Shown: positions 45,919 through 56,880 of the stretch, piece by piece
Numbering within the stretch: the first letter of the stretch is position 1
Layout: every line of letters begins with the position of its first letter
Source of the DNA: Pleurodeles waltl
Lineage: Eukaryota > Chordata > Amphibia > Caudata > Salamandridae
DNA: 64,000 nt
Assembly (NCBI RefSeq): GCF_031143425.1
Contig: NC_090446.1
Location: 1,027,359,066 to 1,027,423,065, forward strand
Direction: 5' to 3'
Translations under genes and position numbers: made by a program
Notes under the pieces: generated by a model
What the model was told of the DNA's origin: nothing
The model's input: only the letters and a program-made list of their open reading frames with translations
Databases searched by the model: none

Positions 45919-48882
45919 TCCCATCGGAGCCATGGGTAATTGCATTTGCTGTCTAGGCACCATAGGAATCTGCTGCTGCACTGGTTGCATTGATACTGAC
46001 TGAAAACGCAGCATTTGCATCTGCTGCATGGGTTGTACCCCTGACATTTGTACCAAATTATTCTGAAAATTCGGGTTTTGATGTCTCATTTTTGGACCTT
46101 GTGGATTTTGTAATGTACCGACATTAATGCTTTGCTGAACTGCACCATCCTGCACCATATTCGGACAATCCTGTTTCCAATGCCCCATGCCCCCGCACGC
46201 ATGACATGGTGACATCTTTTTCATTCCCTGACCGTCGTTTTGAATAACAACATTATTCATGTCTGAACCGCGGTTCACAAACCCTCGACCTCTGCCTCTC
46301 GGCTGTGCCTGAAACACACCATTCATTTGCGGTTGTTGCTGTATCATTTGCTGAACTCCATTCCCCTGTATTCCAGCTTGTGCAGCCCTTATCTGCATCA
46401 CCATCACTTTCTCCTTCAACTTTTTCTGCTTCAACTCAATCTCATCACTACAGTATTTTGCATACTGCAACACTTCATCAATCGGTTTAGCTTGCCAACA
46501 AACCAAATGATTCTTAATCATCTGGCTGACCTCCGGCCTCAGCCCTTCGACGAACCTAAACACAAGGTGATTCATGTCCTTCGGTTCGATAGTCTCAGTA
46601 CCACTGTAATGTTTGAACGCTTTTAATAATCTCTCGTAATACGCATGTATTGACTCCTTAACCTCTTGAGAGGTCCGGTCGATTTTCTGCCACTCGGTCA
46701 CCTTCGGCGACACCTTTTGTTTCAAGAACTCAATTACTTTATGATAATATTTCATCACCTCTTCTGAAGGTGCTCTAGTCACCTTATCTCTTGCCGGCTC
46801 CTTCGTGGGCCAATCTACCCCTCTCTTGCACTCGAGCCACAAATCTGGCGGAACAATAATCTCAAACAAAGTATTCAAGTCTTCCCAGAGACACTTTGCA
46901 AGCTTCACGAACCTATCCGTCTGTTGATACCACTCGATCGGCTTTTCTCTTAGCCTAGGATAATCATTCGTAAAGGATAAAATGTCTCCTCTAGTCCATG
47001 GCACGTGTACCAAAACACCACCAGCTGTCTCTCTCGTAGGTAAGATTTTTACTGAATCTAGATTAGGTGCTGTCCCAACTTTATTGGACCCTGGGCTATC
47101 TCCCTTTCCCTTATCTCTTTTCTTTGCCCATCGGCCTTCCCATTTCTCTAATGCACCCCAAATCTGTGCACTTTGCAACAATTCTCTCAGGTGTGCCTTC
47201 ATACCTGCAGATCTCATGTGTTCAAAATCTTTGGAGTCAAAATCTAATCTGTAACTTCTTTTCAAATGTTTAGTGTTTACGATATCAATATTGTATTTGT
47301 CTGCCAAATTTGCTAATCTCTGATGTACTTTGTCTACCTCTTTGGTAATCTTGGGGCATAAGTACCTCAATTCTGCCTCAGTGTATGATTCCAACCTATT
47401 TACTCCCATTGTTCCTTCTACTAACTCGGCAGCTTCTGCCCCTAATCGTACAAAATTCAAGTATTCATCTTGTTTTTCTTTCTCAGGTTCGACTGTGGTC
47501 ACTGTAGTCTTTTGTGAGGTACCAGTTTTTTCTAACCACTCATTTAGCTGTTGTACTGTAAAATCCTGCAGTGAAATGTTCCCTGCATGTATCATTGGAG
47601 AGTGTGTAGTATTTGTACTCATGGTTTGGGGAGTCAAAACTCCCAACCCTGCTTGACGCATTGCTTCGAGAGGTGCCCCTACTGGACTAAGGTCCATTAA
47701 AAATCTCGGTGGCTCATTTGCTTGCTCTCCAGGGGCCATTATCTGTGGAGTCCCCATAGGCCCTCCTCTTATCGCTTCCTGTGTCATCACTCCCTGTTCA
47801 CACACCCCTGTTTTACCTTGTGCATATAACGGCACTGGGGGACCAACAGTAATAGGTAGTGATATAGCAGCAGGTGTCTGACCTGGACCCAGACTCCTTG
47901 GAGCAGTAACACCATAGGTCTGCTCCAGTGTACCCGGTACAGGTACTAACGGTGGTCCTGCTACAGGGTTATACCCAGGTATCAGCTGTGGCGGTTGAGA
48001 CACAAGTTTCGGGCTCGATTCAATCTGTATTAACTTTTGCTTTGTGTATATCGGGTCTGGCGGCACTATCAAGTTTGTAGTAGTCTCAAGCACTGGGACA
48101 TCATGGTAAATTCTTTTTATCTGCGGTGGAGGCTGCAACTGTATCGGCAAGTCTGGTGCAGTGGGTACACTGACACCATTCTGTATCAAAGCCGTATCGC
48201 TAGTCTGTACCGTATCAGTAACTTCCTTCTCCTGCGTCTGGTTCCCAGGGTCCAAGCTAGTACTTGGAGCACTGTCACTCACCGCATATGGTGGCGGACG
48301 ACCATGTAACAATCTATCCATAAATTCCTCATCATCTGAATCATCTTCCTCTTCCCAGGACCTTTTATTTTCTTTAGTTTTGCCTGAATCTCTGTCGGTT
48401 TTACAAGAGGCTTTCTTTCCCTGTGTCTCTTCTCCCTGGGTTATTGCTGGGAATAACTTCTACCCATCTACGATTCCCCTTCTCCACATTTTCCTCTTGT
48501 TGTCCCACCTAGCCTCGGCATATGATTTTTCTGCCCTTTTCAGCCTTCTCTGAAACCTTTCTTGTCTATGTTTAAGGGCCATCAAGTCCCAAATCGCCAA
48601 AGCCTCGTACTGTGCCGGTCTCGGAGGTGGCTTCTGTGTGCTTAACATCCACCTCAGGTTTTCTAATACCTTTGGATTAAACATCCCATGATCTGGGAAC
48701 GCTAAACACCCTTCTTTTTCTGTTAATTTGCGCCACTGTTTCATCCATAAACAAGGTGCGACACCTTTTTCTTCCATCACTATGTAAGCCGGAGTACCCT
48801 CAGGTGGTGTAGGTTCACCATCAGTTGCTACAATAAATACATCTCCTTTTAGAGCGCTTTTGAATGTCTTGACAAAATTCAT
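45916..48882 (-). pseudogene. ERV-C gag, nearly complete, one internal stop
   Basis: ATG 48882 opens MNFVKTFKSALKGD, and one frame runs 988 codons to TAG at 45916-45918, broken only by TAG at 48460-48462 after codon 140. The second residue is Asn, so a myristoylated N-terminus is not expected. PPPY in HGRPPPYAVSD (near codon 197) is a late-domain motif of the ESCRT-recruiting type. A Pro/Gln-rich linker is followed by a capsid region with KLAKCLWEDLNTLFE and NHLVFRFVEGLRPE, a Lys/Glu-rich helix (ELKQKKLKEKVMVM), one CCHC zinc knuckle (CHACGGMGHWKQDC) and a Met/Gln-rich C-terminus. At almost 1000 residues it is about twice the usual gammaretroviral Gag. Pol follows in the same frame. Confidence 0.85.
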
Positions 48883-49835
48883 TTTTGCAATTCTTTATTT
48901 CGTATTTAATCAGAAATGGCTTAGTTCCCAGGAATCTCTTCACCTGCCCTTTCTCAACCTATTGCCTCTCACGGACGGAAGCCAATCCGTGCGCGACCCC
49001 TCTCGGCATCTGACCTATCTCAGCGCGGCACCACTGACGTCACACTCACACACACTGCAGCTGACAAAGTCTTGCGGCTCGTCCACTCTTCACTGACCCC
49101 TTACAACTCATACAAACTAATGCAAATTATTGCGAGCACCTTAAAATGACAACACAAATCTGTCGGTTTACTACAGGGAGGGTAACACATTTGCTTCAGA
49201 ACTTTACAGAGATTTCACTTGAAGCCTCGGCCGCTACTCTCTCCTTCTCAGTTCCCACATACGCAAGCAGAATTCGCCATGCAAATCCTACTCTCGACTT
49301 GTCAATGACTCCTTCTAGTGCACTTTAGAATTTGTCAAATCTCCATCGAAGGTTTCACACATACATCATAACCCAAACTCGACTTGTCAACCACGCCCGA
49401 TTGACCTATTAAACCGCACAGATTACAACATAAACCACATTTATCATCATACTCCGGAGTCTTAGACCTCAACAGGTCCGTACACGATAGTCAACCACGT
49501 GGATAATTTTGAGCAACAAGCGCTACATTCACATGAAGTATGCCAACTTCCCTACTCTCATACTGTGGAGTACGCCTACTCCTGCTAAACAACACTTAAT
49601 TTGCCCTAAATACACACAAATTTTCACAATCACCTGCAAGATGCATAAGCTTAAGCAAGCGCAAAGACCTTAACCACACATACTATGGCGCCGAGAACAT
49701 TCCCAACTCATTTAGGCAGGCTCCGGGTTCCCGGGAAAGCCATGGCGAACCTAGCAACCCATCATCTCTCCAAATTGCATTATCACAGAAAAACAAATTA
49801 AACAATGAAACTCCGTCCCAGGGCCCCTAAGGGCC
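48883..49835 (-). other. ERV-C 5' leader
   Basis: About 0.95 kb without a long minus-strand frame between the primer site and the gag ATG at 48882. It aligns with 33107-34060. Any packaging signal or splice donor should be here; none was located. Confidence 0.6.
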
Positions 49836-49854
49836 AAACCATCCTCTGCTACCA
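49836..49854 (-). other. ERV-C primer binding site complementary to initiator tRNA-Met
   Basis: On minus, TGGTAGCAGAGGATGGTTT begins 4 bases inside the 5' LTR. It is the complement of the conserved 3' end of vertebrate tRNA-iMet including CCA (known tRNA sequence), 19 of 19 bases, with the 20th differing. This fixes the primer type of the lineage. Confidence 0.85.
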
Positions 49855-49858
49855 GAAC

Positions 49859-51401
49859 TGTTAACGCGTCCTTCTATGTTAATTTATACACATTGGGACT
49901 CGTTTTAGGCCGATGAGTCTTTGGACCCAGTGGTGAGACACCGTAAGACGAGATAACTGATTAATATACCAATCAATATGTCAATAATACTGTCAACATA
50001 TATCACCATAATATATTTCACTTTAGACATTAGTAAACCTTCGGCGCAACCATGACCTTTCAGTCATAAATAACCACACCTTATTGAAGTTTTGTGAATT
50101 GTATTCCCTATTGATTACAATCTAATAGCAAATGTATTAATCTCAAAACCAAGAAGCAAAAGAGCATAGTCACAATGCGGCAACTATGATAAGGTTTCAA
50201 CAATGCAATGATCACAAACATAAGATAGTAATAAGGAGGTAAAGAAGTCAAAATGCATAGAACCTCTTATATGTCTTAGTTCAGCATAGCACCACGTCAG
50301 TCAAGTCAACTACGTCAGTCAAAGTGAATGCCTCATCTAGCCACTAATTAGCATCAGCATGTTGGGCTTCATGCAAAACAATTTAGAACATCAATTTGGA
50401 AAGCATCTAACTAAGGTCTCTTATCAAAAATACACAGCAGTTGGTACCTAGAAAGAAAAGGCAAACAAATGAATTTCCATTAGCAACAGTATAATTACCC
50501 TCCTCGAAATAGGTCAGCATACAGGATCAGACTTCGTCTTCAGGACATCAGTTAGATCGCCGTCAATCTATCTAATCGAATAGCAGGGGACACATCCCTC
50601 ATAAGGAAGAAAGTGTAATGGGCAGTCTATGGGTGAGGATGGTTTTGTCTAAGTCTCAAATCACCAAATAGAGTGACAGAGTTTCTGGATGCAATTGATA
50701 TAATTCCCTACCTAATGCTCTCGAGTCTCCTGTGTCATGAGTTTTTATCCCTTTTTCGTAATACATTCCCCCAAAATTCTATTGGACAATCACTACACCC
50801 CACTATCTGTAACCTATCAAATTATACATTAAGTAATGCATTTGTCATTCTATGATAATTTTCATTCTTCTAATTGGTCTTCATAATTGACGTTTTTCGT
50901 AGGTGGCACATCCGGGGTTACTTCATTTTCTGGCACACTCTTCGGGTCAAGAGTTCTCTTTTCCACGACTTAATGTCCTTGAAAGTGTCCATATTTGTTG
51001 CAAAGCCTATAATTTTTATACTAAAGCTGCTAGCATGCAGATGGGAACATAACTGTTAATGATACAATAAGCGGCGAAAAGAACAAATGCTGGGTCATGG
51101 CCTTTTGCGAGTCAGCACACTGAAGGAACAGAAAAAATACGCTTTAATATGAGAGCTACATAGCTAGTTTTCGACTCACGCTAACTTAAGATGTATGAAT
51201 TCTAATGCAATCTTTATACGTCTTAATATTTTCAGTTAGTCATAATACAAGCAATTAATTCTTACAGTTGACATTAGTTTATGCATGTGAAAAATTCTCC
51301 ACGTTTAAAATACGTTTCAATGAATAATATTATTAATGCAGCATTGTTAAATATAAGCATTTCACATCTAAAATAGGTAATGTTTAAACTACGCTCTCTC
51401 A
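49859..51401 (-). repeat. ERV-C 5' LTR (1543 bp)
   Basis: Same length and borders as the 3' LTR. At the position of the poly(A) signal this copy reads AATACA on minus. The promoter motifs CCAAT (50781-50785) and GGATAAAAAC (50741-50750) are kept. Confidence 0.9.
50742..50785 (-). promoter_or_regulatory. ERV-C 5' LTR core promoter
   Basis: CCAAT on minus at 50781-50785 lies about 35 bases before ATAAAA at 50743-50748. The pair is conserved with the ERV-B LTRs. Confidence 0.5.
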
Positions 51402-52457
51402 TAAGTATTGTCTGTGAAAAGGAGAAGGTTGGTTTTGAGGGTCCCTTTCCGAATGCAATGGTATTGGGCTCGGAATAGGGATTCTGGTATTTTTCTAGGG
51501 ATCTTGTGTTTAACGTTATTCATCAAGTATTTTGAGAGATTCCGAGCTGAGGTGATTTTAAATGCATAAACTTTAGATTTGGGGAAGCGTTTTGCGAGCA
51601 AGGTGAGATCAGAGTGGGCCATTGATATAGTTTCAGGACTGGAAGTCTTGGTTCGGAAGGGCTCTGTCAGGTGAAATAAAGACCCTTGGGCTTCCTAGAG
51701 GTCCCAGCCAGCTGGATGGTAGAAAGGATATTAAAAAGGAATGACAGATATTTCTTCTGTTTCACTTGAGTGCGAGTGTGAGCATGAAAAGGAGCCTGGC
51801 AAATCCCAAGCAAATGTGCATTTAGGAGTGCAAAGCCGAATATGGCAGACGCAGTACATCAGTGACCATTTAGGCCCCAAGAGTAAATAGAGCATTTTGG
51901 CTGCCAGAGTTTTCAATATTATAGAGCCAGAAAGAAAACATACCATAACAATTAATGTGTTTTACAATTGTCTGTGTAGTTGCTAGTTACAGTGTTTACA
52001 TTGCTGAGCCACATCAAGTTCGACTCGAAGGTAACAGCCAGATATACACATAAGGAGATTTATTTTCGTACATATCCATCAAACAACTACTCCTGTAATG
52101 TTCTTGATGACTAACAAAACCACAAGACTTTTGTTTTTAATAGTTAATTGCCTACTTGGTTTGAGTAGCTTAAGTATCAAGGGCAATGAGAACCTTTTCA
52201 TTATCACTGGTGTTTGTCCATTCTTTACTGTCATTGTTCAAAATGATCTAAGAAATCTTCAGTTGATTTAGATGCGTGAAATATCCCCATCTAAAAGGTG
52301 CAGGCATATCTGCCATGTATAAAATAAAAAGTTGGATGCTGAAATGCACCACTGCTCTAATCCATTTAAGTCAGGTATAAACCTTGCACAGGCTTCTAAA
52401 ATGTCCACCCACTGTTCTACCAATGTGGCAGTATATTATGGTTGTATCCCATACTTA
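51402..52457. other. Unassigned sequence right of ERV-C
   Basis: A 77-codon minus frame at 51389-51622 starts in the flank (MAHSDLTLLAKRFPKSK) and runs into the LTR edge; I do not recognise it. The rest is AT-rich without element ends. Confidence 0.3.
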
Positions 52458-53161
52458 GGGGCACATTTATGATCCCCTAGCACCACCACCGCATCACTTT
52501 TTGTCACACTCCGGTGGCGCAATGCCCTGCGCCGTATTTACAAGGTGGCATTAAGCCACTTTTTGTGGTTTAATGCCACCACGTAAATATGGCACCTTCA
52601 CATGCAGTCCTTTGCGTGCAAGGGGCGTGCAGTTGGTGTTGCTGTGGGTGGGCATTGCGGGCAGGCATTGCAGATTGAGGCTGTCCCATATTTACAAGTT
52701 TTTGTAAACCTGAGACAGCACCAAAATCTAACGCCATCCCAGGGGTGGCGTTAGCAAGGCGCAACAAGGTGGAATACTTTTATTCCTCCTTGTTTTTTGT
52801 TTTTCCTATGTGTGCTGCGTTCTGCAGCACGCATAGAAAGAGCAGAATGCCAGACCTGATTGTTTATGTGTCCCTTCCTGCACATAAACAATAATTTCAA
52901 AATTATGCTTTGGCACTTCTGATTGTTTATATGCAGGAAGGGACACATTCCCACACATAAATAATCAAACCCCTCAAAGCAGACATGGTTGCAGGATGGT
53001 GCAAGGATGCCTCCATTAGCAAAAGACAGTTTCAATTTAGTGCCAGTGCAGGGGACAACACAGGGGTGCGACGTATTCAATTAAATACGGTACATCCCTG
53101 CGTTATGAAAATGACGGAGCGCGGTGAAGCCAATTTTGTCATTTTCCGTTAAAGATGGGCC
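52458..53161. mobile_element. Short TIR element (Harbinger-type MITE), family 1, copy 2
   Basis: It is flanked by TTA at 52455-52457 and 53162-53164, a clean 3-bp duplication of the TWA type. The left end is GGGGCACATTTATGATCCCC; the right end on minus is GGCCCATCTTTAACGG. It has internal TTAAGCCACTTTTTGTGG, inverted pairs such as CCTTCCTGCACATAAACAAT, and a CGTTCTGCAGCACGCATAGAAAGAGC-type block as two short halves. It is the reverse-oriented relative of 55606-56385 and related to 10194-10957. It has no gene. Confidence 0.75.
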
Positions 53162-54305
53162 TTAATTTGTAAAGTAATAAGTGCTAGGCCCAAACATTTT
53201 CTCTGAAGCCCTTGGTCGTACTTTCAAATGTTATGGATGCTGAATTTCTAGGCTCTCTATTTCGGATTCCACCTTTTGACTCTCATCGACCACTCTACCC
53301 TCCATGCCCCTTTGCCTCACTCTTGCAGGCTCTTTTTTATTCCTCTTTCTCCATTTACCACTTTTTGCACCATTCTCTTGTCATCTATCCCTCTTTTCTG
53401 ACTTCCTCTCTATTGTTTTGTGTCAAAGCCTAATGATAGAAAAAAAGGTTCCTGTCACAAAAAATAGTATTGTATGCAGAAAATGTCATCTGACATAATA
53501 CTGTATCCTAAATTGGGTCACAAAAATACTGTCTCTTTGGGTGTTCATTTTCTATCATTGATTCCAATGGGGTGAAATTTTTGTAAACAATAGTTGGGAA
53601 TCGATGTTTATATCAGACAATATTCCTACAGCAATATTCTAGTGCCATTTACCACCGTTTTAGTAAACACCACAGGTTATATAGTCAATGCAGCAGGAGA
53701 AAGCTTAGCCCAAAGAAGAGTACTATTCAGTGAATCAAAATCCGTTTTTAATCAAGTTTAAACATAGCTAATAAGTCTGTTTTTTAAACGAAGGTGCGCC
53801 TTTGTCGATTGTTAATTTTGTATGTGGGAAGGGCAAATCATTGAGTGAAAAAAATAAATCAAATGCTAAATGATAGAAAAGCAATTGTATAAATAAATTT
53901 ATCCATATATATGTCTGACTGAATGGGTCAAACGATTAGTGATACAGAGATAGCTGGTTAAACAGATAAATTCAGGCACAGATGAATGATTGGGCTTGAG
54001 CACAGACAAATGTATGAATAATGAATAAACGAGTGCATGGATTGCTGAGGGCAGGGTACTGAAAACATGGCAGACACATTGGCAACAAGAAGCTGCGCTC
54101 CCTTCCTGCAGCTGATGCTCAGTTAGTCACTGATTGAGATCCACATTTATCCATTCATCGAACCATACACAAAATAAGCCACCCCACTTATTGATCCGTG
54201 CTCCGAGCCATTTATCCATATACTCACCTCTTTATCCATTTGATCAGGTATCCATTGTTTCATTTTTACAATTGCCCACTCACCTATTAACACAAACAAA
54301 CAGAC
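53162..54305. other. Unassigned sequence
   Basis: AT-rich. At about 53890-54040 the plus strand is a decayed ATGA/TGAA-type microsatellite, and at about 54130-54290 a decayed ATCC/CCAT-type one. No gene. Confidence 0.35.
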
Positions 54306-54698
54306 CCAGATTTATTAATGGTTTTCACTGACGGTCGTGCAAGGCAAAGCACAACAAAGTGGTGAAAACAACAGTGTCATTTTTTTCAGCACTTTTAACG
54401 CCTGCTCAGAGTAGCCGTTAAAAGGAGGCTTCCATTGGTTACACTGGGCCTCTGGGTGCTTTGAAGGATTAGCGTCAACATTTTTTACGCTAATCCTGCA
54501 AAGCACCGGACTAACGTCACAAATTCTGACCCTAGTCTCCGAACTACCGACATGGTGAGCCGTATTTTAAATACAGCACACACATGGTAGCATTAGAGGG
54601 GCGCTAAGGGGCACAAATGGTGGCGCTTGGGGGCGTTAAGGGGCGCAAGATAAGTGGTGCTGCCCTTAGAGCGAGCAGGTAACTCTTGCTAAATCTGG
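54306..54698. mobile_element. Small TIR element, 393 bp
   Basis: It begins CCAGATTTATTAATGG and ends TTGCTAAATCTGG, so the termini are short inverted repeats (CCAGATTTA). Inside is a hairpin, GGATTAGCGTCAAC against TTTTTTACGCTAATCC near 54466-54500, and GGGGCGCTAAGGGGC repeats. No clear target duplication, so the superfamily is open. Confidence 0.45.
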
Positions 54699-55536
54699 AG
54701 CTGTACTATTGCTGTGTTCATGCACACAGTGCTGCTATTTTTCACAGAGCATTCTGCTGCACGAAGCACAGTAGATGCGGGTCAAGTGTCACTCAACAGA
54801 AATACCTCAAGGTAGCCTCTCCTACACCTTTAATGCTGCACACGACCATGACATTGATACACATGTTACAAGGGCTCCTTCTTCCATTACTCTCAATTTT
54901 CACAAAGGTCAATAAATGCCCACGCTGGGATGGTATTGTGTAATCACCTGTTATAGTAATGCTATTTTGTACATTAGAAGATTAGAGCTGTGTGGGTCAG
55001 GTGCAAAAAGCTGCATTCACCCCATGTAAGCTATAATTGCAAATGGTATTTCTTTAAAGGTGCACAATGAATACTGTTATAAATGCATTGAAACAGACAC
55101 TATCCATCATTTACGTCCCTAATGTTTTTAGCAGTTATTTGACTTTATTATAATGTTCCTGGAAATTGGCCCAATGGCTCCACCTGCAACTAAATGTTGA
55201 TTATTCCAGGGGTCTGAAGTGATGGAATTTATAAGTGAATCCTGAGAAATGAAGAGTTACTGGCTGAATTATTTCTCATCCTGGTTTCCCTGAGTAGTCT
55301 TCCTGTCACTCCCCATATTACACCCACAGACTCCACTTTTTAACAGATGGATTCTCTGGATGAAGGCCAGTGTTACTGCAGTATTCCTATGGGATTTATA
55401 GCTCCAGTGGGTCTGCTAATTTCCATTACTGGCCCGATTGGATTAAAAATGCTGCTCATAATCGAGCCTTAGAAAGGAATGGCTGGTAATTTATTGTGCA
55501 TACCCCTAGAGGAAAAACTGTAGATTTGCCAACAAG
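54699..55536. other. Unassigned sequence
   Basis: No frame, repeat or element end that I can support. Confidence 0.3.
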
Positions 55537-56584
55537 GGGCCTGATTCTCAAAGGTAACCTAAACCTTTATGGTAAGTTTACTCACTTTCGGCATTCCCAA
55601 ACTATGGCCCATATTTAGCAGAAAATTACAGAGCACGACGCTGCACCCAAATAGGTAGCGTCATGCTCTGTCATTTTCACAACACCGGGATGCACTGTAT
55701 TTAATTGAATACGGTGCATTCCTGTGTTGTCCCCTGTGCTGGCGCTAAATTGAGCTGCCTACCACCAACACAGGCATCCTGACACCTTTGTGCCAGGATG
55801 TCTGCGTTGAGGGGTTTGATTGTTTGTGTGTGGGAAGGTGTCCCTTCCTGCACATTAACAATCACTAATGGCGATTTGGCACTTCTATGTCTGCTGCAGA
55901 ATGCAGCACACACAGAAGTGCCAAAGAGTCATTTTGAAATGATTGTTTATGTGCAAGAAGGGACATCTTCCCACACATAAATAATCATGTCCGGTATTTT
56001 GCTCTTTCTATATGTGCTGCAGAATGCAGCACACATAGAAAAAGCAAAAAACAAAGAGGAATAAAATTATTTCTCTTCGTTGCGCCTTGCTAATGCCACC
56101 CCTGGGGTGGCGTTAGATTTTGGTGCTGCCTCAGGTTTACGAAAACTCGTAAATCTGAGGTAGCATCAAAATGCAATGGGTGTTGCTGCCTCACACCCAC
56201 AGCAACACCCATTGCACGCACCTTCAATGCAAAGGGCTGCATGTGAAGGGGCCAAATTTACAAGGTGGTGTTAAGCCACAAAAAGTGGTTTAATGCCACC
56301 CTATAAATATGGCATAGGGCATTGCACCACTGGAGCGTCACAAAAATGACGCTCCGGTGGCACTAGAAGCTCTAAATTATGCCCCTACTTGTGGAGTTTT
56401 ACGAGTGCTCACTCTGTGTACTTATGTTTACAGAGTTTTCCACACCCAGAGATTCCGTAGTTTGGACAGTGAACTCTGCACGAATAAGTGTAGGGAGTGT
56501 GGAGTCGTAAACCTCTGCACATACTTTGTGAACTGCATTTTGTAGGAGTAAATAAATGTCTCACAAAGTTTGAGAATCAGGCCC
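55537..56584. mobile_element. Outer TIR element split by a nested MITE
   Basis: It begins GGGCCTGATTCTCAAAGG; the right end on minus begins GGGCCTGATTCTCAAACTTT, 16 matching terminal bases. Without the nested insert (55606-56385) it would be about 270 bp. Its own target duplication is not clear. Confidence 0.65.
55606..56385. mobile_element. Short TIR element (Harbinger-type MITE), family 1, copy 3, nested
   Basis: The left end is GGCCCATATTTAGC, and the right end on minus GGGGCATAATTTAGAGC. The flanks are TAT and TAC. The body matches 52458-53161 in reverse orientation and 10194-10957 in the same orientation (CTGGCGCTAAA, CCTTCCTGCACA, GAAAAAGCAAAAA, GTTAAGCCACAAAAAGTGG). Its position inside the TIR element at 55537-56584 shows it is the younger of the two. 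Confidence 0.7.
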
Positions 56585-56880
56585 ATAGTGCTCTGAGTGA
56601 CCCTAGCCTGTTCTGTTTGTGCAATCCCAAGAGTGTTAGGCTAGCCAGAGACATAAAATGCTTTTAGTTGTCTTGAGTGTAACCATAATAAATGTCTTCT
56701 ATGAGGAAAATCATTGTTTTGTTGTGAACTTATTACATTTTCACTAAAATTACTTTCCTAATGTATCAACACGTGAATTTAAGTATAAAAGATCTGGGTT
56801 TTTTTCATGTTCATATGTTAAATCTGGTGAAAAAAACAGTAATCTTCTGTGTGAACTTGTCAAATTCCCAAAAGTGATTG
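56585..56880. other. Short unassigned stretch
   Basis: AT-rich flank of the LTR element that begins at 56881. The last bases before it are GTGATTG; its target duplication cannot be tested because the other side lies outside the window. Confidence 0.3.

Larger units (their letters stand above)
38007..51401 (-). mobile_element. ERV-C: complete provirus with gag, pol and env
   Basis: The minus-strand order is 5' LTR (49859-51401), primer site, gag, pol, env, polypurine tract, 3' LTR (38007-39549). Both LTRs are 1543 bp and differ at roughly 25-30 positions by eye, about 2 percent. The genes are the best preserved of the three proviruses, yet each has at least one stop or shift. The flanking four bases (GAAC left, TAAG right) do not match, unlike ERV-B. 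Four-base targets in its relative, one zinc knuckle, a same-frame gag-pol UAG and a GPY integrase place it near gamma/epsilon retroviruses. Confidence 0.9.

Noticed and set aside
51389..51622. 77-codon minus frame at the ERV-C right border
   Set aside because: It ends in the LTR edge and has no recognisable family; kept only as a remark.
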